Counted from the stretch's first letter, positions 53,102 to 63,233 are shown. The stretch: DNA of 64,000 bases from Rouxiella aceris (GCF_012933545.1 NZ_JAADJU010000008.1:186001-250000), one strand, 5' to 3'. Notes: generated by a model from the sequence alone, not told the origin. A program made the numbers and translations.

Positions 53102-53368
53102 ATGTTTTTAGAACCAAAGAGTATTAATGGATTTCTCGCGATTATTGATAATGGCAATTTTGAAAAAGCAGCAAAGAAATTGAATATTACCACTTCTGCA
53201 TTATCAATCAGAATGAGTTCGCTGGAAAAAACCATGGGCGAGAAACTGCTAGTCAGAACCCGGCCATTTAGCCTGACCCAGGCGGGTGAAATTTTTTATG
53301 AGTACGCGTTAGAGTACAAAAAAATGGAGTCCTCATTAAAAGCAAAGTTAACCGGAATGACCGAGTAA
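53102..53368 (+). CDS. LysR DNA-binding domain only protein, copy B
   Basis: A second 88-residue stand-alone LysR HTH with linker helix: KSINGFLAIIDNGNFEKAAK, NITTSALSIRMSSLEKTMG, LLVRTRPFSLTQAGEIFYEY. AAGGAG five bases before the ATG is a strong ribosome site, which supports a real gene. The HTH core is nearly identical to copy A, so both could bind the same DNA or form mixed dimers. The final residues differ most. It lies upstream of an OmpF/OmpC-type porin on the opposite strand. Function unknown. Confidence 0.82.
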   Translation: MFLEPKSINGFLAIIDNGNFEKAAKKLNITTSALSIRMSSLEKTMGEKLLVRTRPFSLTQAGEIFYEYALEYKKMESSLKAKLTGMTE

Positions 53369-53616
53369 CCGAGCATAATGATTGAGCTGCTAGCCAAGCA
53401 AGGTAAATAATTAGCTAACGCATCGTTTTACTCTATATTGGCAAGAGTGCAGCCTGTTGCCCTTATTGGAGACGCGTTAGTAGACTGCCAGTGTGGATCA
53501 GGACATGTGAGGGGCGAGGCGCTACAGACAGATAAGACAGATACCGAATCTCTCACAGAGAAGATTCGGTATCTGAGATCGAGGCTATACAGCTTGCAGA
53601 GGATTAACCCGGGTTA
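53369..53616. other. Gap between mini-LysR copy B and the porin
   Basis: About 250 bp between convergent genes, including the hairpin at 53539-53574. No other feature seen. Confidence 0.5.
53539..53574. terminator. Hairpin downstream of the porin gene
   Basis: Perfect 13-bp arms AGATACCGAATCT/AGATTCGGTATCT with a 10-nt loop that itself contains CTC/GAG. It is 43 bp past the porin stop. No T-run on the minus strand. Confidence 0.65.
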
Positions 53617-54711
53617 TCAGAACTGATAAACCAGACCTAATCCCAGTACGTCATCGGTATTGGCGCCCGCTGCACGAGCATAGCTGTCTTTCTTCAACAG
53701 ATTGATTTTGTAGTCAATGTAGGTATACATATTTTTGTTGAAGTAGTAGCTGGTGCCCACTTCAATGTATTTGACCAGATCTTGCGAGCCACCGTGGAAG
53801 GTGTCTCTGCCGTTGCTGACGGCATTGAGGTCTTTACCGCGTGATTGCAGATAGGAAATCGAAGGACGCAGAGGGATCTCTTTGAACGCGTATTGAGCAA
53901 CCAGTTCAATGTTCTGGGTTTTATTGGCAAACTGAGCATTGCCATAAGGCGTCATATTACGCGATTCTGCATACATGGCAGCGAGATATAGCTGGTGGGG
54001 GTTGTATCGAATACCAGCGGTCCAGGCTTCGGCATTCTCGCCGTTTTTGTCTCGAGCCTGTTGATCGGTACGATCCGATTTGGCATAGGCCATGGCGAAG
54101 TCCAGACCTTTTCTCACTTCATAAGATGAAGAAATACCCCAGCCGTCGCCGTTGGCAGTGGTTCTGGCGCGGGCATCACGCTCGTTTTTACCCTGATATT
54201 GCGCGGCAAAACTCAGGCCAGAAACACGGCCAAAGAGGTTCTTGGCGCGGAATGTGGCCAGATTATTTGCGCGACCGGTCATAAAGTTATCGGTTCTTGA
54301 CCAGCTGTCGCCGCCAAATTCCGGGTTAACGTCGGTAAAGGCGGCCACATCATAAAGCACGCCGTAGTTACGACCGTAGTCGAAGGATCCTAAGTCAGCA
54401 TACTTCAAGCCGGCAAACCCCAGACGGGTAGCATTACCGGTTTGCGAAGCTTCAGCGTTATTGGTTTGCAGATTATATTCCCACTGGCCATAGCCGCTCA
54501 GATCAGCGCTAATTTGCGTGACACCTTTGAATCCCAGACGGGCATATGACTGATCGCCATGCTCTTTGTCGTTTTGGGAAATATAATTTAATCCCACGAC
54601 CTTGCCATATAAATCTACTTTATTTGAATCTTTATTATAAATTTCAGCAGCGTTTGCTGCTGTGCTTGCCAATATTGCCGTGATCAGCACAGCAAGAGAT
54701 TTGCGCATCAT
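53617..54711 (-). CDS. General porin, OmpF/OmpC family
   Basis: A 364-residue outer-membrane trimeric porin. Signal peptide MMRKSLAVLITAILASTAANA, mature start AEIYNKDSNKVDLYGKVVGL. PEFGGDSW marks the L3 constriction loop region, TGYGQWEYN-like and LKYADLGSFDYGRNYGVLYD are conserved strands, and the C-terminal LGLGLVYQF ends in Phe as required for assembly. It lets small hydrophilic solutes diffuse through. The mature start and MMKR-like leader are closer to OmpF than OmpC. OmpR control is expected, but boxes were not assigned. It stands alone with a long AT-rich upstream region. Confidence 0.93.
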   Translation of the reverse strand: MMRKSLAVLITAILASTAANAAEIYNKDSNKVDLYGKVVGLNYISQNDKEHGDQSYARLGFKGVTQISADLSGYGQWEYNLQTNNAEASQTGNATRLGFAGLKYADLGSFDYGRNYGVLYDVAAFTDVNPEFGGDSWSRTDNFMTGRANNLATFRAKNLFGRVSGLSFAAQYQGKNERDARARTTANGDGWGISSSYEVRKGLDFAMAYAKSDRTDQQARDKNGENAEAWTAGIRYNPHQLYLAAMYAESRNMTPYGNAQFANKTQNIELVAQYAFKEIPLRPSISYLQSRGKDLNAVSNGRDTFHGGSQDLVKYIEVGTSYYFNKNMYTYIDYKINLLKKDSYARAAGANTDDVLGLGLVYQF

Positions 54712-55605
54712 AAATAGCGTTCCTTATTTAGATTTATTTAATTTAATGCCAGATCTTACAGTCCGTAAGATTCGGTAATTTACCGATAAAAATAAAAAGG
54801 TAAAAATATTTTTTTGAACTTAATGGATTATTTGTGATATCGCTCAATATTGTTAAGCGTTTTATTTAATATAACTTAAAAGACTGCCGTTGGATTTAAA
54901 TTATATTAACTTCCTAATGCGTAATTTAATTCAATCATCTCCTTCTTTATGATTTTAAAAGAAATTTAATGTTTATGGGAGGTTGGCTGGGAAAGGGGTT
55001 GGTATTATATCCATTGCCAGTAATAAGTTGATTTATGATTTCGTTTATAACAATCTGTTTTCGTTAAATTAATCGGTAATATATGGTTTTTCGCATTTAA
55101 AGACCTGGATCTATTTATTAACTTTAATAAGTTACTCCTGTTCACTCTCACTGGGTGTTGGCTTATTAGCAGACATCAAGCAGGTTATTGACGGAGTTAA
55201 TAGCCGCAAATAACCGGCAGTAATTGCCCGGCAGGTCTTGTCTTGCATTTGATTTCCTTCCGCCTTTCCTGACCCGCCATAGTCCTAAAAATAAACCATT
55301 GCGCCTACCGACTTGTGGCTGTTTTGCCAGCCTCTTTCGTCTGTGCTGCTGGTTGACCTGACGGCATAGTGATCTGGCAAGCTGTTGATTAAGGCCCTAA
55401 AAATGGGCTTTACCCGGCGACTACTTTTTACCGATAGCGCTATTCTCTACAGGTTGTAACGGCCTGAAGAAGTCTGCAATCGTCGTCAACCAGGCCTGGT
55501 CTTATCGTTGATTAAATAATCTATTACGAATAGAGTCATATTCAGGGTTTTGACAGTCAAATCACTGCCAAATGGTCTTAGAACTTAGTGAGATTACGCA
55601 TTTTA
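54712..55605. other. Long AT-rich region upstream of porin and MFS gene
   Basis: About 890 bp between divergent genes. 54712-55140 is very AT-rich, consistent with a regulated porin promoter bound by OmpR and H-NS. 55140-55560 is more balanced and has no recognisable gene, repeat or RNA. A small RNA cannot be excluded. Confidence 0.5.
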
Positions 55606-56802
55606 ATGTCGGCTTCTTCCTCGCAAACGACAGGTTCCAAAAATATCAATGTGCAAATCCTGGCAATAATGATCTTCAACTTTGCCAATTACCTGACCAT
55701 TGGTTTACCGATGGCGGTGTTACCGGGCTATGTTCATGATCATCTTGGGTTTAGTGCTTTTTGGGCCGGCGTAGCGATTAGTGTGCAGTATTTTGCCACC
55801 TTATTAAGTCGACCTCATGCCGGACGCTATGCCGATAGTCTCGGCCCAAAAAAAATTGTACTGATAGGGCTGTGCGGTTGCCTGCTTAGTGGCGTCTTCT
55901 ATCTTTTCGCCGTCTGGCAGAGTGGTACGCCAGTGGTGAGCTTGGTTTTATTATGTGTGGGACGTCTGCTACTTGGTATCGGCCAGAGTTTTGCCGGTAC
56001 CGGTTCTACACTGTGGGGCATTGGCCGCGTGGGATCCCTGCATATCGGCAAGGTGATCTCCTGGAGCGGTGTGGTGACCTATGGCGCGATGGCCATCGGT
56101 GCACCATTGGGGGTATGGATTGTCCACCTTGGTGGCCTGGCGTTGCTTTCCCTGTGCATTATTGCTATTGCGCTGGCAGCGTTTCTGCTGGCGCTAAGTA
56201 AAGAAAGCGTGGCCAGGAGCAGTGCCAGCCGGATCCCGTTTCATCAGGTATTGGGCAAGGTGTTGCCCTATGGTTTGGTGCTGGGGCTGGCTTCCTCGGG
56301 GTTTGGGGTAATCGCCACCTTTATTACCCTGTTTTACGATGCCAAAGGCTGGGGCGGCGGAGCTTTCGCCTTGACCCTGTTTAGTTCGGCGTTTGTCAGT
56401 ATGCGACTGCTTTTTCCTGACAGTATTAACAGGTTTGGTGGACTGCAGGTTGCGCTGGCCTGTTTTGCGGTTGAAGCCCTTGGCCTGTTAATGGTGTGGG
56501 GGGCGGCAGTACCGCTAATGGCCTTGCTCGGGGCTACCTTGACCGGGGCCGGATTTTCGTTGGTCTTTCCTGCTCTGGGGGTAGTGGCCGTCAAAAAATT
56601 GCCGCCACAGAATCAGGGCAGTGCGTTGGCGACCTATACCGCTTTTCTCGATTTGTCGCTCGGTATCACCGGCCCTTTAGCCGGCATATTAATGACTCAT
56701 GCCGGTGTTGCCGCTATCTATCTTGCCTCGGCTTTTGCGGTTTGCCTGAGCGGCGCACTGGTTTTACGCCTGATACCTAAAGAAAAGTCTGTGGAAATCT
56801 GA
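55606..56802 (+). CDS. MFS transporter, YhhS/YfcJ-like
   Basis: A 398-residue 12-TM major facilitator matching E. coli YhhS over most of its length: FNFANYLTIGLPMAVLPGYV, HDHLGFSAFWAGVAISVQYF, ATLLSRPHAGRYADSLGPKK, GIGQSFAGTGSTLWG and ITLFYDAKGWGG. YhhS and YfcJ are exporters of broad or unknown substrates. Motif A is GRYADSLGPKK. The frame starts with GTG at 55588; the ATG at 55606 (MSASSS) is equally weak in ribosome site and is chosen. It stands alone. Confidence 0.9.
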   Translation: MSASSSQTTGSKNINVQILAIMIFNFANYLTIGLPMAVLPGYVHDHLGFSAFWAGVAISVQYFATLLSRPHAGRYADSLGPKKIVLIGLCGCLLSGVFYLFAVWQSGTPVVSLVLLCVGRLLLGIGQSFAGTGSTLWGIGRVGSLHIGKVISWSGVVTYGAMAIGAPLGVWIVHLGGLALLSLCIIAIALAAFLLALSKESVARSSASRIPFHQVLGKVLPYGLVLGLASSGFGVIATFITLFYDAKGWGGGAFALTLFSSAFVSMRLLFPDSINRFGGLQVALACFAVEALGLLMVWGAAVPLMALLGATLTGAGFSLVFPALGVVAVKKLPPQNQGSALATYTAFLDLSLGITGPLAGILMTHAGVAAIYLASAFAVCLSGALVLRLIPKEKSVEI

Positions 56803-57055
56803 TTGATTGGCAGGTTGTTTTATTTGTTGAATTTTATCTGCCGGTTTATCTGGTTTGGATCAAATTTAGAGCAAGTTGTTTTGATACTTTAGTGAAATTT
56901 AATTGTTATGAGCATAAAGTGCGCGGCATAGCCATTTACTGTGGCTTTTATGTATGGTCAGCGGTGCCCCGACCACTGACTAAAAATATAAAAATTTCAA
57001 TATCAGGTCTTAAAACCTGGTATTTCGACCCTGTATCATCTGAGTAGGGTATTTC

Positions 57056-59284
57056 ATGTGGCCGACTATTGATTTATTCACTTCTTACCTCTTTGGGCTG
57101 AAGTACATCGCGATTGTACTTTCCGTAATGATGTTGATAAGCGGAATTGATGATTTGTTTATCGATATCATCTACTGGTGCCGCCGTGTCTGGCGAACCA
57201 TGACCGTCTATCAGCGACACGCGCACCTCGATCATCAGGCGCTGTACCAGCCTGAGGAAAAACCGTTGGCCATTATGATCCCCGCCTGGCATGAAACCGG
57301 GGTGATCGGGCCGATGGCAGAACTGGCGGCATCCACTCTCGACTATGAAAACTATCATATCTTTGTCGGCACTTATCCCAACGATCCTGATACCCAGCAT
57401 GATGTTGACGAGGTCTGCGCCCGCTTTCCCAATGTGCACAAGGTGGTCTGTGCCCGTCCCGGCCCAACCAGCAAAGCCGATTGCCTGAATAACGTTCTCG
57501 ACGCTATTTTGCAGTTTGAGCGCAGTGCCAATTTCACCTTCGATGGCTTTATTTTGCACGATGCCGAAGATGTTATTTCCAAAATGGAGCTGCGGCTGTT
57601 CAATTATCTGGTCGCCCGCAAGGATCTGATTCAGATACCGGTTTACCCCTTTGAGCGTAACTGGAAAAATTTTACCAGTCTTAGCTATATCGACGAGTTT
57701 GCCGAACTGCATGGCAAAGATGTCCCGGTGAGAGAGGCCATCGCCGGGCAGGTCCCCAGTGCCGGGGTTGGCACCTGTTTCAGTCGTCGCGCCATTTTGG
57801 CGTTATTGGCGGACGGTGATGGTATTGCCTTTGACGTACAAAGTTTGACGGAAGATTACGATATTGGATTCCGTCTGAAGAAAAAGGGGATGTCAGAGAT
57901 CTTTGTGCGTTTCCCGGTAATGCCGGATGCGCCCAACCAAAAAATGGCGCTGGGGCAAAACGCCCGCGCTTTAAATGTTATCTGTGTGCGTGAGTATTTT
58001 CCGGATACTGTCAGCACCGCTGTGCGACAAAAATCCCGTTGGGTTATCGGCATCGTATTCCAGGGGTTTAAAACCCATAAATGGAGCGACAATATGGCGC
58101 TGAATTATTTTCTGTGGCGCGATCGCAAAGGGGCGATGACCAACTTTTTAAGCTTTGGCGCCATGTTGTTAATGATTCAATTGGTGCTACTGCAAATCTA
58201 TCAGTACCTGTGGGACGATCCCTGGTATTTCCTGTCGATTTTCTCTGGCGGTCCCTGGCTGGTCACCCTGCTGTGGATTAACTTCTGCCTGATGATTAAC
58301 CGTATTGTGCAACGCATTATCTTTGTGACTGCCTACTATGGGCTGGCGCAGGGACTGCTGTCGGTTGTTCGCCTGTTTTGGGGCAATCTGATTAATTTTA
58401 TGGCCAACTGGCGCGCCATTCGCCAGGTGATTCAACATGGTGACCCACGTCGTGTCGCCTGGGATAAAACCACTCATGATTTCCCTGCCGTTGACGATGT
58501 CAACCGTGCCAGAAGGCCGCTCGGGCAAATATTGGTGGCTCAAAACGCCCTCACCCCGCAAGGGCTGGAACAGGCATTAAGCCATCCGATCCAGGGGCTG
58601 AAACTCGGTGGCATGCTGGTCTATACCGGCGTGATCACCCCCTGGCAGCTGGCGCAGGGTGTGGCCGAACAAAGCAACGTCGAAGCCGAAGAGCTGGACG
58701 CCTGGCAGCTTGACCCGGCATTGATTGCGCGCATTCCTGCCGATGTTGCCCTGCATTATGCCATCCTGCCACTGCGTGAAGAGCACGGCCAGTTGGTGTT
58801 GGCATCCGAAAGCGATATCGATCCCGTCTCTCTGGCCGCCATTGGTCGCAAGCTGATTTGCGGCGTGCGCTATGTCATTGTGCCGCGTGGACAGGTCGTT
58901 GTCGGGTTGCGTCATTGGTATCTCGACCAGACGGAAAGTAAACATCGCCAACAGTTGGATCAGGCGATCCTCTGTGGTTTTCTCGATCAGCGCAAAGCCG
59001 AAGAGCTATGGCGTTTCTATACCTCGCGGCAGTTTCTGTTTGCCGAAGTGTTGCTCTCGCTGGGTGATATTGGCAACGCGGCGATGAAGTCGATTTTACT
59101 GCGCTTTGAACGTAGCCAGGGCTCGCTGGGCGAGTTTCTGGTGGCACAGTCGATTATCAGTTCTGCCACTCTGGACAGGGCTCTCGATCTGCAGCAAAAG
59201 TTACAGGTGACGATGGATGACGTGCTGCAGGCGGGCGGGTTGACGAAAATGCAGTTGACCCAGTTAAAAGGAAGTACGCTATGA
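57056..59284 (+). CDS. nfrB: NfrB glycosyltransferase with c-di-GMP-binding MshEN domain
   Basis: A 742-residue inner-membrane protein (E. coli NfrB 745). N-terminal membrane segments, then a GT2 glycosyltransferase domain (PTSKADCLNN, HDAEDVIS, QSLTEDYDIGFRLK, and RQKSRWVIG as the Q/RxxRW motif near residue 325). More membrane segments follow around 360-450, then MshEN-like repeats from about 485 (RRPLGQILVAQNALTPQGLE, LKLGGMLVYTGVITPWQLA) and near 700. In E. coli NfrB makes a secreted glycan that serves as phage N4 receptor, and c-di-GMP binding to the MshEN domain activates it. Its ATGA overlap couples it to nfrA. Confidence 0.95.
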   Translation: MWPTIDLFTSYLFGLKYIAIVLSVMMLISGIDDLFIDIIYWCRRVWRTMTVYQRHAHLDHQALYQPEEKPLAIMIPAWHETGVIGPMAELAASTLDYENYHIFVGTYPNDPDTQHDVDEVCARFPNVHKVVCARPGPTSKADCLNNVLDAILQFERSANFTFDGFILHDAEDVISKMELRLFNYLVARKDLIQIPVYPFERNWKNFTSLSYIDEFAELHGKDVPVREAIAGQVPSAGVGTCFSRRAILALLADGDGIAFDVQSLTEDYDIGFRLKKKGMSEIFVRFPVMPDAPNQKMALGQNARALNVICVREYFPDTVSTAVRQKSRWVIGIVFQGFKTHKWSDNMALNYFLWRDRKGAMTNFLSFGAMLLMIQLVLLQIYQYLWDDPWYFLSIFSGGPWLVTLLWINFCLMINRIVQRIIFVTAYYGLAQGLLSVVRLFWGNLINFMANWRAIRQVIQHGDPRRVAWDKTTHDFPAVDDVNRARRPLGQILVAQNALTPQGLEQALSHPIQGLKLGGMLVYTGVITPWQLAQGVAEQSNVEAEELDAWQLDPALIARIPADVALHYAILPLREEHGQLVLASESDIDPVSLAAIGRKLICGVRYVIVPRGQVVVGLRHWYLDQTESKHRQQLDQAILCGFLDQRKAEELWRFYTSRQFLFAEVLLSLGDIGNAAMKSILLRFERSQGSLGEFLVAQSIISSATLDRALDLQQKLQVTMDDVLQAGGLTKMQLTQLKGSTL

Positions 59285-62200
59285 ATGCCAGACCGTTGCG
59301 TCTGAAAGCAAGTACCCTGGGATTACGTGCCATTACCCTTACTTCGCTGCTGATGGTGCCATTTTCGCCCCTTAAAGCCGCTCCTGCCGATGATCTTGGG
59401 CTAAGTGAATATCGCACTTTCCTGGTATACCCGCATATTGAAAAAGCCATGCAAGCGATGAAAACGGAAAATCGCGAGGTGGCGTTGTCCGAATTTTTAC
59501 GTGCCCATCAACTGGTGCCGGATAATCCGCAGATCAGCATCTATCTGGCCGAGGCCTATCGCCACTTTGGTGATGCCGATAACGCCCGGCAGGTGCTGGA
59601 GACGCAAAGCAAACTGACACCGGATAACGCCCGCGTGCGTGACGCACTAAGCGCCATCCCGATCCGCGTGGATAACCTCAGTGCCTTGCACCAGTTGGAT
59701 GTTGCCTGTCAGGCGCACCCCAATGATATTTGTTTGAGCAACGTCGGCGATCATGCGCTGTTGTTCGATCAGTTTAATCTGGCGATTAGCCAGTTGGACA
59801 ACGGCAGTTTTGCCGTTTCGCAAGCGGGGATGGACCTGCGACGCTCGATTATTCAACGGGCAATCGGCAGCCAACACTGGCGAATTGCCGATCAGCAGTT
59901 TGCGCAGCTGAGCCAGCAAACGCGGCTCAAAGAGAGCGAAAACGACCAGTGGTTCGGCCTGTTGATCGCCCAGCATGACGATCAACGCCTTAACGAGTTA
60001 CAAAACCAGGGGCGTCTTAATAAGCCTGTGTATCAGCTGATCCTGGCGCAAAATTTAGCCAGTCGGGCAGAAAAACAGCGTCTTGCGGAGTATCTGGCTG
60101 CGCGTGAAAACAGCAATCAGCCGCAATTTTCCTCGCCGGAACAGGAGCGCGACTGGCTCTATTTATTGGCGACAGGGGCCAAAACGCCAGCGGCGGCCCT
60201 GGCAGCCTATCCTCTGCAGTTTGCCGAGAATCGCAGCTATGTGGCGGAGAATCAATTACCCGCTTTATTGGCCCGACATGATGACGCAGGCGTAGCCCGG
60301 CTGTTGGCGCAATTACCGGCCGATGAAAAATTGCCACTGCGCATGGCAATTAGCGTACGTCAGGGGGATAGCAAGCAGGCGGTGGCCATCGCCAACCGTT
60401 TAATGGCGGCACAGCCCCATGACTGGTTACTGCTCGACAGCCTGAGTTATCAGTTGCTTGCCCTGCAACAACCCGCAGCAGCGGCGCAATTGCTGATCGA
60501 CGGCTGGTCATATGCCGGTGCTTCCGAACCATTGAGGTTGCGTTTGATCGACCGTCTCGGCGCGATACTGCACGAGCATCCCGACTTGCTGACGGCCGCC
60601 CGCGCCGCCCGCTTGCGTCAGCCGTTACCCACTGCAGCCTTGCGTACAGCCCAGGCCAATTTGTTGAGCCAATCCGGGAGCGACTGTCAGCAAACCTTAT
60701 CACTGCTCAGTGACTTTAGCTCCTCTTACGATGCGACGGCCTGGGCGCGTATTGCCCGCTGTTATCAGACTTCATCACCAGGTATGGCGCTTTATGCCTG
60801 GCAGCAGGCAGTTGCCCGCGACAGCAGCGATATGATGCTGCGCGGGCTTGCCTATCAAGCCTATGCTGTCGAGGATTATGCCGCCGCCGTGGCTGCCTGG
60901 CAGCGTCTACCGGCCGAACGGCTGACCGCCGAAGATGCATTGGCGGCGGCAAACAGTGCGCTGGCGGCGCAGAACTGGCCACAGCTTGCCGTTTGGCTGA
61001 ACGATTTACGTCGTCTGCATGCGGCACAGGGCGAAAATTATTTCTGGCTGGAAGCCCAATGGCAAAATCATCAGGGAAACAGCGCTGCAGCCTTGCGGGC
61101 GTTGGATCAGGCCATTGCCGCGCAACCTTCCTCGCGCGCCTGGGCGTTAAAAGGTCAGTTGCTGCTGGCACAGGGTCAGCAACCGGCCGGCATTGCCGCC
61201 TTGCGTCAGGCTGCAACGCTGGCACCGCAGGATGCTTCTGCCCATGCGGCGCTGGGGTTCGCGCTGTTTAACGCTGGACAGTTTACGCCAGCCCGACAGG
61301 AATTGACGCTGGCTAACCGGGCCACGCCGGATGATGAAAATCTGGTTCGGCAGTTGGTTTATGTTAATCAGCGACTGTCTGACGGTGGGCAAACCCGGCG
61401 CTATAGCCGCCAGGCGATAGATATGATCGACAATGCCGCCGGTACGCAGCCGCTGAGCAGGGCTGCGGCCGATACGCGCTTTTCGCTACGTCGCATCCAT
61501 GAAGACAGCGCACGCCGCTGGACCTTTACCTTTGACGGCTGGACAGGCACTGACTCAGGCTCTGCGCCCCGCAGCACGACCTCGCCGGCCAGCGGCAGCG
61601 CACAGCAAAACTCGCGCAGCTATGGCCAGTTTGAGGGGCAATATAAAATCGGTGATAACCAACTGCGAGAAGGGGATACGCTGGCGGCCTACGGACGACT
61701 TTTTGCCGGAGGCAGTCATAGCGGCGAGGACAACAGCGGTATTGGCAGTGGCAACTGGCCGATCTACGCGCCGATGGCCGGGGTAGGTCTGCGCTGGAAA
61801 CCGTTGCACGATCAGGTGTTTTATCTGGCGGCAGAAGAACAGGTTCCACTGGATCATCACCGTGGTCGGGTCGATACCCTATTGCGCGCCAGTGCCTCGT
61901 TTTTTAATAGTGGGCGCTATAGCGATGAATGGCATGCCAACGGCCGCGGCTGGATGGCGCAAAATCTCTATCTGGATGCCGGACATTACCTGAAGAATAA
62001 CCAGGAAAACTATACCGCCGATTATCGTCTTAGCTGGCATCAGAAAGTCCATGAAGGGCAAACACTGGAGCCTTACAGCCATATTCAGGGTAATGCCGAA
62101 CTGGTCTCGGATTCGCTGTCAGATCGCACGCAGTGGGATCAATACAGTAGCGATCTGCTGGGGGGGGTCGGTATGCGTTACAACCTGTGGCTCGGTCAGA

Positions 62201-62334
62201 CGCACTATAATGCCTGGCCGCATAAAATCAGCTTTGGCCTCGAATATCAGTATGTCTTTACTCAGCGCCAGTCGCAGACCAACGGCCTGGATTACCGCGA
62301 TAGCGTGATATTTACTTTGGGAGGGCGCTGGTAA
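59281..62334 (+). CDS. nfrA: NfrA outer-membrane protein, phage N4 receptor / glycan exporter
   Basis: A 1017-residue protein (E. coli NfrA 990). Signal region at about 1-34 ending SPLKA-AP. A long TPR solenoid follows (e.g. VALSEFLRAHQLVPDNPQIS and GIAALRQAATLAPQDASAHA near 640), and the last ~250 residues form an outer-membrane barrel (YTADYRLSWHQK, GVGMRYNLWLGQTHYN, final SVIFTLGGRW). The layout resembles PgaA/BcsC exporters. It carries the NfrB-made glycan across the outer membrane and is used by N4-like phages. Overlaps nfrB by ATGA and the next gene by TAATG. Confidence 0.93.
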   Translation: MNARPLRLKASTLGLRAITLTSLLMVPFSPLKAAPADDLGLSEYRTFLVYPHIEKAMQAMKTENREVALSEFLRAHQLVPDNPQISIYLAEAYRHFGDADNARQVLETQSKLTPDNARVRDALSAIPIRVDNLSALHQLDVACQAHPNDICLSNVGDHALLFDQFNLAISQLDNGSFAVSQAGMDLRRSIIQRAIGSQHWRIADQQFAQLSQQTRLKESENDQWFGLLIAQHDDQRLNELQNQGRLNKPVYQLILAQNLASRAEKQRLAEYLAARENSNQPQFSSPEQERDWLYLLATGAKTPAAALAAYPLQFAENRSYVAENQLPALLARHDDAGVARLLAQLPADEKLPLRMAISVRQGDSKQAVAIANRLMAAQPHDWLLLDSLSYQLLALQQPAAAAQLLIDGWSYAGASEPLRLRLIDRLGAILHEHPDLLTAARAARLRQPLPTAALRTAQANLLSQSGSDCQQTLSLLSDFSSSYDATAWARIARCYQTSSPGMALYAWQQAVARDSSDMMLRGLAYQAYAVEDYAAAVAAWQRLPAERLTAEDALAAANSALAAQNWPQLAVWLNDLRRLHAAQGENYFWLEAQWQNHQGNSAAALRALDQAIAAQPSSRAWALKGQLLLAQGQQPAGIAALRQAATLAPQDASAHAALGFALFNAGQFTPARQELTLANRATPDDENLVRQLVYVNQRLSDGGQTRRYSRQAIDMIDNAAGTQPLSRAAADTRFSLRRIHEDSARRWTFTFDGWTGTDSGSAPRSTTSPASGSAQQNSRSYGQFEGQYKIGDNQLREGDTLAAYGRLFAGGSHSGEDNSGIGSGNWPIYAPMAGVGLRWKPLHDQVFYLAAEEQVPLDHHRGRVDTLLRASASFFNSGRYSDEWHANGRGWMAQNLYLDAGHYLKNNQENYTADYRLSWHQKVHEGQTLEPYSHIQGNAELVSDSLSDRTQWDQYSSDLLGGVGMRYNLWLGQTHYNAWPHKISFGLEYQYVFTQRQSQTNGLDYRDSVIFTLGGRW

Positions 62335-63233
62335 TGGCGGCTACTTTTCGTCTGCTGACGGCATTGCTGTTGCTTTGCCCGCTGTGGGCACAGGCGTTTA
62401 ACGCCGTGATCTGGCAACCGCAACTGCGTGACCAACAAATTTCTGCCAGCCAATGGCAACAATTAATGCAACGTTTACCGGCGCAAGGCATTGATACCCT
62501 GGTGTTGCAATGGAGCCAGTACGGCGATGCCTTTAGCCAGAACGCCGATCGGCAATGGTTGCAGGCGCGAGCCAAAGCCGCCCGTGCTGCCGGATTACGG
62601 TTGGTGATCGGTCTGTATGCCGATCCCGAGTTCTTTGAGCGGCAAAAACAGCCGGATGCGGCAGTCAGCGGCTATTTCAACCGCCTGCGCGCCCACGATC
62701 GTCAACTTGCCGCCCAGTGGCTTAAGGCGCTGGGTGGGCAGTCGATTAGCGGCTGGTATCTCAGTGCTGAAATTGACGATTTGCGCTGGCGTACACCGCA
62801 GTCGCAACAAACATTATTGCAATGGCTGCGGCAAAGTCGCGCCGATCTTAAGCAAATCGCCGACAAGCCGCTGGCGGTCAGCAGCTTTTTTGCCGGCAAT
62901 ATGTCGCCAGAAGATTATCACCAACTGCTACAAACTCTGAGCGGCAGCGGAGTGAAAGTCTGGGTTCAGGATGGTGCCGGGGTAGCGCGTCTCGATCCCG
63001 CTGTTCGTCAGCATTATCTTGACCCTCTGCTGCATTGCCCTTCTCCTACCGCAGCGGGGGTGATTTACGAGCGTTTTCGCCCGCGCGCCGATGGCAAGGG
63101 GTTTCAGCCATTGGCCGCAGCCGAGGGGGATAAAACAGCAATATTGCCAGCCGCCGCTACCGGCTGCGCTGGCGATAGCCTTGTCTTTGAATTGCGTTAT
63201 TTGCCGCTATCCAGAGGGATTATGGCCTATTAG
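62334..63233 (+). CDS. YbcH-like DUF4434 periplasmic protein of the nfr operon
   Basis: A 299-residue exported protein. Signal peptide MAATFRLLTALLLLCPLWAQA. The DUF4434 TIM-barrel-like fold shows in FNAVIWQPQLRDQQISASQW, DTLVLQWSQYG, GLRLVIGLYADPEF and ISGWYLSAEIDDLRW, a pattern shared with glycoside hydrolases; the acid in SAEIDD is a candidate catalytic residue. E. coli YbcH lies next to nfrA in the same way. Start overlaps the nfrA stop by one base (TAATG), so it is coupled. Probably trims or modifies the Nfr glycan in the periplasm. Confidence 0.85.
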   Translation: MAATFRLLTALLLLCPLWAQAFNAVIWQPQLRDQQISASQWQQLMQRLPAQGIDTLVLQWSQYGDAFSQNADRQWLQARAKAARAAGLRLVIGLYADPEFFERQKQPDAAVSGYFNRLRAHDRQLAAQWLKALGGQSISGWYLSAEIDDLRWRTPQSQQTLLQWLRQSRADLKQIADKPLAVSSFFAGNMSPEDYHQLLQTLSGSGVKVWVQDGAGVARLDPAVRQHYLDPLLHCPSPTAAGVIYERFRPRADGKGFQPLAAAEGDKTAILPAAATGCAGDSLVFELRYLPLSRGIMAY

